Origin: Phoronis australis
Lineage: Eukaryota; Phoronida; Phoronidae
Length of the DNA stretch: 64,000 nucleotides
Reading direction: 5' to 3'
NCBI GenBank assembly: GCA_002633005.1
Contig: NMRA01000608.1
Span: 79,500-143,499, forward strand
The notes beneath the pieces are model-generated. The model ran no database searches. It was not told the DNA's origin and saw only the letters and a list, made by a program, of their open reading frames with translations. Every line of letters starts with the position of its first letter. Positions within the stretch are counted from its first letter, which is position 1. Shown one piece after another: positions 24,349-36,600 of the stretch. A program made the translations under genes and the position numbers.

Positions 24349-24635
24349 CTATCTGACATACAACATACCAGCTGCACTAGCTTCGACAGCTCCTGGTGGA
24401 TACTCGACCAGCGTAGGAGCAAAGCCATAAGGTGAGGGGTACTCATACGGAGCGGTCGTGTACATGAGACCAGCATGGGACTCTGTGGGTGAGACCAGCG
24501 GGGGCGGGAACGACGACGCTGTGGCAGAGGTAGGCACGGTCATCCGCGGGGCCAAGATGAGGGGTGTCCCGGCAGAGGTGGGCGAGCGCAGGGCGGCTTG
24601 TTGAACGGCGGCAAGTGGAGGACCCAACACGCGTT
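24349..24635 (-). CDS. qki: qki exon 7 (C-terminal tail)
   Basis: Acceptor GTTTCAG, phase 1 entry. It encodes [20 protein letters not shown], later [16 protein letters not shown] and LVEYPPGA, then AAGMLYVR and TAG. AALRxPTxAG, the AGL-YT-PYEYP block and LEYP match the quaking tail. A GTATGT donor at 24368 (phase 1) lies right after AlaAla, so splicing there would replace GMLYVR with another tail. Confidence 0.9.
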
Positions 24636-27600
24636 CTGAAACGAGAGTACAAACACAAGATGAGGACAAAGATAGGAGAGCGCAGGCTGTGCTAGAACTT
24701 CTATAAGAAGCGAGTTGACTGTATGACGACATATAGAGGTCTGATATATATATAGACAGCAAGCGACTTCAGAAGTGTGCAATAAAATTGGTGCAAGGAA
24801 CACAAATGGTGATCAATCACACGCACTGGATTAAATGGCACGACAGAAAATAAAACATCAACGTTGACTGAATACATGGAGACAGTAGTAGTACATAAGC
24901 TGTGGTGTTACTCACGCAAAGACGGCTCACTGATCATGCTCCCCATATGACTCATGTAGTGAGGCTGTGAGTGTGAACCATCCATCATAACTAATAGAAA
25001 ACAGGAGAGTTAGCAAAACAAGCATCAACTATAATGGCTCCCCACACACACAAACAGAAACTCCACCTCGTATCTAAGCGGACGGGCTGACAAAATTCAC
25101 GTGAACTAGCAATTGGTAGTCTTTTCATTTTGATATGTGGAGAGCACAGAATTTAGTTAAACCAAGCAACATGACTAGTTCTACAACAAATGTATAGCAA
25201 GCACCTGTTCATCCAACACGCAGGTTTCAACAACAACCAAAAGAAGACTGCTCATGTACAAAACACATTTTCTGTTTGAACATTTTAGGCACAGAGAAGT
25301 GAATGAAAAAGCGACTCTCATTAGGACAGATAGATCATTCCTAGCCAACACCCAGAAGAACATGCCCTGATGAAAACGATTCAGGTGAGATGAAAGCAAC
25401 AGAATCACATCAAAGTTGCCTGCGTGTACCGTGGCGCAGCCTATCGCTAGTCTCAAAAAGGTTTTTATACTACCACCACAGGCAGCAAAACGAATTCTGG
25501 TCATTATATAGGTGCCAAGCACAGCTTAGCAACTGTGACCAGGGTAACTGCTATAAGATAGTGAAGGACTTGAAGGGCGTAACCTAAGATGTGATCTATC
25601 TACGTTGGTTTGGAAAAACAAGCAACAGAGCAGAGAGAGGAAACTTTTACAGACAACGGCAGCAGTCGTGCATTACAGCTTGGTAAGAAATCCAAAGGTA
25701 GCAAAGCAACTTAGGCCAACATTCCAAAACAGATTCATGTACAACTGCTGTAGAGCACAGATGTCTTGTAAAAGTTAACCCAATGCAAGAGTTAGCATAT
25801 CCAGGTGGCTGCTTCAATGAAGGTCTTTCCACTGATGGACCATCACTGGCCGCAGTCACCGCTGAAGGTCCATCCAACACAATGTGAACTTGAAGCAAAA
25901 CAACGGAACAGAAACTGAGGGTCTTTATAGGGTGGTTTAAGGGTGTGGGTTTACAACAACAACTCAACTCCAGAACCAGGCAGTCAAAGACATGCTCACG
26001 CCATGCCAACTTACGGGTCACCGATCCAACGGCAGCAGGGATTTGCTGAGTGGTTTTAGTGGTTTCGCGGTACGTGCCATTCATAATAGCAAGCTCCATA
26101 AGCTGGCGTTTCTTAAGATCATCCTCCCCTTCCGGCTGAAATAGTTATGTCGGTTAGCACGTTATTTACAAGACACTGCCTGTGTACCTATGCTGTTGGC
26201 TGGTATTAGTACGGTTATGTGCCACCAGAGGCCCTTGCTGGTACTTAGCCAACTCCAGTGCTCTCACATCATGACAGTTGAACAGCTTGGCCCCAAATTA
26301 ATCAACACAAGCTTTTGTTACATTCAAGCAGAGGGTGCTTGACAGTAACTGTTGACAGAATGGATCAACGAATCAGTACAAGTGACCAGTAGCCATTCAA
26401 ATGTGCTTGAAGTGAGGGCACTCAAGGAATGCAGCGTGCCTACAAAAGAGAAGTGAGTCAGTCAGTGGCCGACTTACGTGCTGCAGCCTGCTGGAGCTGA
26501 GCTTGGAGCGCACACTGCATGTTTTGGTCACGGTATGTCCCGTTGATCATGGCAAGTTCAATCAGTTGCACCTTCTTGATAACGTCCTCACCCTCAGCCT
26601 ACAATAGCAGGGGTCAGAGGTCAACACACGTACACAGGCAGGGGATGGGATGGGGGAGAGGTAGGGTTCAAGGAGCAGAGGTTATCACACACATAGAGGC
26701 TGGTGATTGGACAGAAACTAAGACGATGATATAAGGTAAAGAGAAACTGTGGAAGATTGGGAACGCAAGAGCTTACTTTTCAACAACACATGAATTATCA
26801 AAATAGTGACCATAGACAACTTGTGGTTTTATTGCTGAAAAAGCTTGAAATCTGCCAATAAGTTTTAAGTGACAAAAACAATAAGAACAAAATGGTACGA
26901 AACAAACAAAAAAAGGGAAAAGATAGTCATTTAACACAAAGCCCAAAATATTCAGCAGGTACCTAAACAACTGAGCCCAAAACGGTCGGGGCAGGGAGGG
27001 GGGGTGAGGACGACAACGACGCTGTGGCAGAGGTTGAGTTCTGGGAGCTCATTGGCCTGTCCAGGATAACAAATATGTTTAGGAAATGGTGTAAGATACA
27101 AAAACAAACTAGGGCAGAACCACGTCCCTACAGCAACGGACCACACAACAGCAGCAATTTGGCTTGGGGTCGTAGGCCATGGATGCCCATAGAAATTGAT
27201 AAACCCATTTTGGACAGCCAATTTTGAAATCCTGAATGAACCCCCTGCCTGGACTAAAGTAAATCAACATTGGCTTGTAAGTTGCTACAGAATGTTCATT
27301 GTCTTCACTGAACCACCAAGGGGCCACAAGATGTCCCAGTAGGTACTCCAGGGCCATCAATACCTCGATTTTGGGGCCTTATATTGAACCCATTTACCTA
27401 TGAAAAATATTTCATCATGCAAAATTTCCCATGTCAAGCACAAAACTTAACCTTCAAGGTTACAGTCACTAGTAAGTCGCACATTATTTGAAACTGCACA
27501 AAACATAACTTTCTGTTACTTGAGGCAGAGCCGATGAGGGGTGGAGATGAGGCTGGATTCATATAAATTCTTACACTCACTGTTAAATCAAACATGCGCA

Positions 27601-30600
27601 CTCAGAAACTCATTGCCTCAATCATGTTAGCGTCTTTGCATCAACAAAAACTAGGAATGTGATAACAATAGCCCAGACTCCCACAACACAAGTTTCACAC
27701 TTATAAGAAAACTTTTGATTTGATGATAACTCAACACAAACAAAAGCTGGGCAGCGAGGCCACTTCAGTACCTACGCCAGCACAAGATTCCACAGAAACA
27801 GCTTGAAAGGACTGTGTTTGGTGGAGACACATTCAGTTCTCCCCTAAATAAACAGAGCCCTTTCAGTAGTTCTAATTTCCACATGGGCAAGCCCTGTGTG
27901 ATTGAGATGACATATTTTCACTGTCGCTCTCTAGTTATGATTACAGACAGGTAACAATGGACGAAGGACTATTTACCTAACCTAAAATACTCAATACAAT
28001 GGATAGGGCAATTTACTGAAACAACACAAGTGGGCCAAATTCATGGGAACTTTTGATGGCAAATCAAAAACGGATCAGAGTAATTTGCTACACAGTTGCA
28101 AATTGCTCGATGGAACAAGCACCAACATTGAACACTCCTAAACAGAGTCACGCCATTAGGAGCAACTGGTCAAAGTCCAAAGCAATTGTTGCGATGTAAT
28201 TAATCTTTGAAAAACTGAAACTGAAAATTTTTAGCAGTCCTTGTAGAAAGCTATATATCGAAGAAAAAGCATATAAATACGACTGACCTCTATTGGTTAG
28301 GACCTAAACGGGTGTTGTGACTTATGCAATAACACCACTTAGCAACAGCATTGGCCCAGTGTAATTAAGATAAAGTTTCATTGTAAACACTAACGAACAT
28401 GCATTATTCAAGAAGGCTAATTATCAAATTGACAGTTGTCAGCAGGACAGGAGAAGTCTTACAATACACACTGATCAGGTAATCACTGGCACAATATGGC
28501 CGACAAGGGCAATTTGTCAAAGTTGACTACCTAAACTCAATTTGAGGTGGGGTAATATTATCATTTCTGAAATTTATTTGTTGAGTATATCAGAAACTCG
28601 TGAGCTCCTTCAAAGAACGCCATAACACCTGAACATGTTGGGAGATATGACCGATCGAAATGTTGCGCCAATCAAAATAGGCTGGAGGTTGAAGGAAATA
28701 AACTAGGCAATAGATTTTACAAATGCTTGTCAAAGTTCAGCCGAAACGAAGTTCAGACATCTATGCTGAATTTTTAGCATAGTGGGTCCTGTAGGGTAGT
28801 CTGATAACAAGCTGACTAATATGCCAAGCACTCGGCCTTTGAAAAATCATAATTTTGAAAATTATTTTAGTATGAATTGTACTTGAATTTTTCGAAGAAT
28901 TCACAAACTCACACATCATACGCAAAAATTTTAAATGTTTCACCGAGGAGTTTATACGAGTCGTAAATTGGTGGCAACTTAGACACATGTAGTTGATAGT
29001 CAGGGGTTAAATTTTCAATCCATCTCCTGAGATTTGTGTTGTTGAGCTTCTAGACCCACAGTTGAGTGCTGGTGAATGACAACAACAAAAGAGTGAATAG
29101 CCCTATTCAACAGGCTTTAAAAGAATTTCCTTGCTCAACCAGACCAACACCAGCTCAGAGCTCTTCCTCACAAACACCTGTCTACAATCAAGAACAGTAG
29201 ATGATAAATAACGCAAATTTGTCAAATATTTTTGCGCCATTTCAACATATTTGCTACAAAAACACAGGGTATTTTCTCAGAACCTGGTGCAGGATCACAT
29301 TTCAGCAGAACTTTGACTCACAAGTGTGCAGACTATGTCACTGATAGAGAGAGTGGTATTAAGCACAGCCTGCAGGTATGTTGCCCATCTAATCAATCAA
29401 GGCCTCAGGTGAACCAGGCTCCACAGAGCTGGAGCCACAAGACACACTCTGCCCACTGACCAGTCATCCTGCATTTCAAAGGATGGACTGTGATTTTCTA
29501 TGAAAAGGCCACAGGGTAGATCTCAGCCCAGCTGGGTCACACAATAGACCTGGTGAAAGATGAGGGTTTCCAGCAGGGATTGGCAGGGTTGCAGTAAATA
29601 GGGTGGGGGTATAGTAAGTGGATGTGTTATGGCATATTGCACAATAAGGACAAGAAAGTACACTCAAAGGTCAACCTCAAATGACTGTCCAGTGTACTGA
29701 CACTTTGGTCAATACACATACACACCCATAATTCTTGGAGCTGGTGTTGAATAAGGAGAGTGTAATACCACTACCAAGCCAAGTGTCCTTTTGAAATGAA
29801 CTGCGGCAAAGTTTTACTTTGCTAAATACAGGTAAAAGTTTGCAATTTTCTGGATAAAGAGATTGATTATTACGCGATATTTGATCGCAGCGCATAGAGA
29901 AATACTAGCATTCCAGAGACACAACAGGGCAGCTGTCGCTGTGGATCATACAAATAAATCTGGGTTAGGAAATCAGTGACCAGAACCAAGCAAATGGCAA
30001 GAAACATGACTGCAGTTGAAGGTTTTACATGGCATGCCTGTCACGGTACGCCTGTCACGGAAACAACTGGTCAACAGTAGGTTTACATACAACACTGCGT
30101 TAGTATGCCCAAGGAGAAATGAAAGACCACAAAAATGGAAAATCTAAAATGAAAGTCATATTAATTAAATCAATGTAAAGCCCACCCTGAACTGCACCTC
30201 ATGTGAAATTAGTTCCCACAATGATTTCTGTGCACCATTCTGAGGGGTCACACCAAAGACGTGAATTGTCGAAAGGAATGAAGTCTCATTGACTCGCTCT
30301 GATCTACTTGACCATAAGAAACATTACATGCAGTTACATTCAGACCCCCCCCCCCTATTTTCAGCCTCTCACAGTGACACAATACAGAGCAGAAGACACA
30401 TATTTGACGGATGTACCCACGTTTGACTGATTAAATCATGTTTTTTATGTTCAGGCCTTGGAATGACCAATGACAAAAAAGAGAGGAAAATTTCCAAGTG
30501 ATGCAACATTCCACAAACAAATAGGCGCGTGTGACAGAAATATTTCTTGCGTTGTAAAATTTAACTGAAATGAACGTATTTGCATGAATAAAGTCAAAAC

Positions 30601-33600
30601 AATGATGAAAGAGACGGAAAAAAGGATACCGAAAATCAAATAAGAGGATATTGAACGAAAAAAAGAGAGGAAATACTCTTAAAAGAGGAAAATTTCAAGC
30701 CCCGTATGTTGCTATTGTATTTCTGGCACTACCTAGATAGCCCCATACATCTAAAAAACAAAACTCTGTTCAAGGAAGGCTTTAACAAGCATTGAGGAAC
30801 AATCCAAAACTCGCACACTTTCCCTCAGACACACAAACTCCCAGCCAATAGTCATCTCCATGTTAAGTCCACCTCAGTGAACACAGTTTGCATATTGAAT
30901 ATTTCTTTTGAAAATAAATTCACTGTCAACTCAACCCTGGCTGGTTATTGATTCAGTAGTGTCTGTAATTGTCACCACTGTTAACTTAGGGTAGTCTATT
31001 GGCTATTTCCCTTTGAATTTGCAGATGTCATTCACCAGCTATGGATTTGTTGAAGTCTTTTAAAATGCACATAAAACAGGTGCGAATCAATGGGACTCAA
31101 TTAGAGCTCAGTACGTCTTTATTCTTTAATAAAAGCGAAAAATGAAGGCCAAACTACGGTTTAATGAACCACGAGAAAATGGAGTGCCACAAACAGTTAA
31201 TTGGAGTGGACAAAGGCACAGGATGTCAAATATTGGCAGTGGTGGTCTTAAACTATAGTGAAGTACTGGCCATGACGGTCTTGATCATCTCAAAGCAGGT
31301 GGGGAAACAACAGACAATCGTCACCAAAAACAATAGACAGGTTAAAGCACCGATAGACCATCACACAATTGTACATCATCAGCTTCACATATCTGAATAT
31401 ACAGGTCACATTATGACTATTTCACATTATGACTATTTAATCAATCAGAAAACACCGTTAACAAACATTGAACATATGCCAGCTAAATGACTATCTGCCA
31501 CTTCGTGCGTACTATTTGCATAATACTTACAACAGGTACAAGTAACTTGTGGACTTCTTCCTTTGCTTTGGACATTTTAGCCTCCGCCCTCGACTTCGTG
31601 TCCTCGACTGCGATGAGAACGTGTAGGGGCTCGTCTAGGTGTTCCCAGCCCTGTTTACCGCGCAGACTGTCCTCCTGTATAACAATAATACGCTGTCTAC
31701 ATTATAATCTCTTAACGCAGCAGAAAAGTTGACAAATGACATTCCTACCTAGTTTAAACTATTTTTGAAAAGGCTTTTTTGATACACTCCTTAATCACTC
31801 AAAAAAACAAGGCACGAGTACTGTTAATTTTGTTTATCAATTTTAGGCTGAACACAGATATTTCAAATAAAACCTAACAAGTTTACAAAACTGACTCAGA
31901 CAGGCTACATATCGGGATTACAAACACGCAAAATTTTGAGTTGTGGAATAGGCACATCAAAATTGTAAGTAAGCCTACAGCCACCCATCTCACTCCAACA
32001 ACAATTGTAAGTAAGCCTACATCCACCCATCTCAGTCCCAACAACAATTGTAAGTAAGCCTACAGCCACCCATCTTAGTCCAACAACAATTGTAAGTAAG
32101 CCTACAGCCACCCATCTCAGTACAACAACAATTCCTAGTCCTACCTTTTCCTTCTTTCTCATTGAATTCCGCCCTCGGATCATTATTTTGCATCCCGTTC
32201 TCTTTTCCAGCGTCTGCGCTGTCGTGCCCCTTGGTCCAAGAATTTTTCCTATAAAGTTGAACTGGAAAAAAATGTTTGATGAAATGGCAAGATTGTACAA
32301 CATAAGCTGGTCAGCTGTACACACTATTAGTGTTTCACATCGAAACATGATAGATTTAAAAGTTTTTTAGACAAGTGTCTGTCCTTTCAGATAGTTTCAC
32401 CGTTTTAAATTTGAAACAAATACAGTAATCGACTGCAGAAATTGACTCAAGCAGCCTTTTGCAAACATTTCTTCCATCAGTACCCAACAGCAGATCAGAA
32501 ACAAAACCATTAGACAGAAGGGAGTTCAGGATATACCTCAATGGGCAAGGGGGGGGGTAACTGGTTAAGACCATCCATATCAAAGGTGATTGAAATCTAT
32601 CAAAAGGAAAAGTGAAGTGTAAACACGGCCCCCGCTTTGTAAATACCCTCCCTACACCTGCTTCTTCAATGTGTATAGTTTACAATGTGTACAGTCCGAT
32701 CAGATTAATTGTTTCAAGCAAGCTCACTTCTGTCCAGTCAGTCAACTTTGAGCAAAACCAGTACATCTGTCATCATTAGCAGAGAAGCCTTGCCTATAAT
32801 GTGTACCTCTATAGCCATTTAGTGATTAATACTGGCCACAAAGTGAAGTCAGGCGATTTATTTAGCACCATCTCCATCTAAAGGGAGACCAGCCTCTGTC
32901 CAAAGGGAGACCAGAAACCGGCCTCAGTCCAAACAGAGATTGGCCTCTGCCCAAACACAGACCGGCTTCTGTCCGGAGATCAGCCTCTGTCCAAAGAGAG
33001 ACCAGCCTCTGTCCAAAGAGAGACCAGCCTCTGTCCAAAGAGAGACCAGCCTCTGTCCTAAGCGAGACTGGCCTCAGCCCAAACGGAGACCGGCTTCTGT
33101 CCAATGGGGGACATGAGTTAAAGGCAATGAAAGTGAAACAAACATTGGCATTGAAAATTTGAAGAGTCATTATCTAGAGTGTACACAAAGACTGTGTCCA
33201 CTGGAATAGGTTGTGAAATTCGACAATTACGAAAGTCAATCTCAGCTTCAGATGAGACTTTTGGCAAATAAAGACATAAACACATCTTGAAACCTGCAAG
33301 CCACTCTTGTAAGAATGGTTTTCAGGTAAAAGTACTCAGGACACCAGGACCAGACAAGCAGCTTGAAGGACTGGGCTCTGATGTTGATATGAAGTCAAGT
33401 CACCATGACACTAAACTGTTTAGGAACTGGACAACATTTTGCACTAGTAAAGTAGGGCTCAGGTGGAGGGGTGATGGCTTGTACTGTACTCAAGACAATG
33501 AGCAGACAATTGGACCCCAGTTAATAGCAGCAAGCAACTGTCAACAGTAGACAGGATTTCTCCAATCTGCAACTCTTTCCTCACGTCCTCTACCCTCGAC

Positions 33601-36600
33601 GTGACAGCCTGTCAACTAGTAAGACTTCAAATCTATGCAAACTGGTTTCACACAACCTAAGTTTGCAGAGGGCTTTTGAGATCAATCCAAACGGCTGATT
33701 CAATTTACAGCCATAAAAGACTTGAACAGACTTTTACCAATGCAATACGGCACACCAAGATGGATGGGACGTTCTTCACTAGTGCATTGCAAATTTAATA
33801 AACACCCACGTCTCTGCAACACATGGAATACATTTTCACAGTATCCCTTATGAAAAACTAACAATTAGAGACAGGCTCCAAATAAAAAAAATACCTTTGG
33901 AAAAGTCTCCACTGGCACATGTATTTTTTCTGTGAGTTTCACTTTTTCACCAACAGGGTCTGGCAAGGATAGCGTCTCGGGACCGTCTATGTTGAATATT
34001 GACACACGAACCTTGTTTATTTCTGGAAGAAAATGGGGAGAGTCAAAAGTAGGCACAAAATGGCCAAACTGACCATACAGTGAAAAAATCCCAAGACTTG
34101 TTAAGACAATGTCAGTTTTGGTCATAGCATAAATAACAGGGCTTGGAATGACCAATGACAAAAAACGCGGAAACTTTTACGGCCCAATACATGCGCGCTA
34201 CCCATCCTTGAAATAGCCGATGTGAACCTTTCGCCGACAAAAATCGGTAGGACTAAAAAATAAAAAATAAAAAAAGAACGTTACCACCATCAATAGCATG
34301 CGTCTGTGACTTCTTATCTCGTCCACCCACTCCTCCACTCCCACCCCCAACAATTTTTGGCTGCAGACCCGTAGTATTTGTCACCGCGGTTAACAATCAC
34401 ACGAGATGCCATTGAAAATCCCACGTCATCCCAGATGCCCCGGCAATGTTGACAATTTACGTTCCTCCGAAACATAAAGAGCAACTTCCGCTTTTTGAGG
34501 TGAACGTCGTCAGCAACGCCGCGGTAAGAAAGGAATCTGCCGCGGAAATTTTATATCAAATCCGATTTTTTACGCGGAAACATAATAAAATGCGCGGACA
34601 GAACATTTGAAAAAAGCGGAAATCCGCATTTCCCCGGAAAATTCCAAGCCCTGAAATAAAAAAGATAGAAAAACAAAAAGCACAAATTGAGATTTTTGGT
34701 CACGTGATAGACGCATAATACTTGATGAGCAATTTAAATGCAACAAGTACCGTATGAATTTATTTTGTGGTATAAAGGCAAAAAACTAATAGGGATTCAA
34801 CTGTCCATAATAAACTTACAAAATTTTACTAACAAGCTACAGGCTACTAGTGAACAATTGTAAGTGGCCTCAACCAGACACTAGCAAGCGTGGACATAAG
34901 GTCATTCAGTGTTTCCTCAAGTTAAGGAAAGGATATTGGTTCACCATTTGTAACTGTGCACTAATCGGCCAATCTTCTGGCCATGCATTGTCTTTCAATC
35001 AGAAGACAAAACAGTAACCAGACCCACTAGGCACAACCTTTAACTCACAAAGGTGAAACGCGGCCAAGTCAACACAGGTGATATTTTCATCTAGACTCTC
35101 TTCACAACCAATCCTAGTTAGAGAGGACAAAATCAACAAAGACTGGATCATTATGGAGGGCGAGATTACGAGGTAAACGGGAACAAGATGTGAATGCCAC
35201 TAACAACCTTGGGAACATGAGTTTGTGCTTACAAGCAAAGCATAGCAACAAACCAAAAGCATATCAGCCTAACACCTTCCAGAGTTCATGATTTCTTGAA
35301 CAAACAGCACAACACATGGCAGGCATTACATCTTGACTGATCATCAAACCGTGCCTGCTTGTTAACTCACAGTTGGGCCAAGAGGCCTTGAAAGCAACAC
35401 AATATTTTTTCAGTCTCAGACTTTATATTAAATCAACGGTCTGCGGCTTGGGGGCTTAACCACAGTCAACCAATAGTGAAGATATTGCTTAGCCTCCATT
35501 GGAGTCCCTGCCATATCAACTTCACACAAAGGCTACGGTATGGTACACACATAAAGTTGTGACATCCATCTCAACAATTTCAGAAAATTCATGGTTGTCT
35601 TGTTCTTGGTAATGTTTAATTTCAAAGGACAATACACTATGAAATCGGTAATAATTCAAAACAGTCACCATCCATGCTCACTTTCGGTAAAAAAATCTAA
35701 ATTTAGGTAAAATGGAGAATTGAAAATTCATTTCGTGAAATTTCACAACTGTTAATAAACAACAAAACATTGGATGCCATTGCTGTTAAACAAGGTTTGT
35801 ACGGTGGAGCTCAGAAGCTGTCAACAAACTTTTGGCCAAATTTTGAAGACTTGTAGCAATGTAGTCCCAAATATGAATTTTTTTACCAGAATGACACGAT
35901 GCTCACTTCACGCAGAAGGTGAATATTTAGGCTGATCAAAAATTTGCCTCTGGGATAAAATTTAAACAATACGACGGTACATTCAAGCAAACTTGTAAAA
36001 AACGTAAATTCATACGAACAGATAGAGTTTAGGGCTTGGAATGACAAAAAAGAGAAAAATTTTCCACATGATGCCTCGTCCCAAAAACAATTAGGCTAGT
36101 GTGATAGAAATAATAATAAGAGACAGAAAAGAGGAAACTGGAAATCAAATAAGAGGAAATCAAAACCAAAAAGAGGAAAATTCTAAGCCCAGAGAGTTGC
36201 CCTAAAAGCAAAGCCAAAACGCATGGCAAGTTGGGACTTGATGTGCAGTGGAAGTTTTTTGACCTGTCAAGGAAGAGTAAACACAAGGAGTTTACAACAA
36301 ATTTAAACAACCACTGGCTGCTGCAGCATGCAACCAAGCACAAGGAAATCTAAATATTAGGAACCGTATAAACAGACAGACTAATGTTGAAAACTTAAAA
36401 TGACTTTCATCATAACACTTTCCAGGATCTTTTTGGTAATGTATTTGAAGTTATGGCTATAAATCTTTTAATTGCCTAATTAAAGATACTACACCTCAGT
36501 TTTGTCTGCGCTAAACATCATATCACTTTCCATATGTGGAAAGCTGATAGAGCTCAAGCCAGCACCTGTATAACACCACAGCACAAATTGCAGTCATCTC

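Noticed and set aside
25647-26099. 150-codon minus-strand frame
   Set aside because: Only its first part is real: it is quaking exon 5b. The rest is read-through past the GTAAGT donor into the intron.
31905-32348. 147-codon minus-strand frame
   Set aside because: Only 32261-32145 is quaking exon 3. Upstream is intron and downstream is the 42-bp minisatellite, which happens to stay open.
32862-33170. Repetitive protein-like frame ([12 protein letters not shown]-type repeats)
   Set aside because: It is a translation of the 22-bp minisatellite within a quaking intron.
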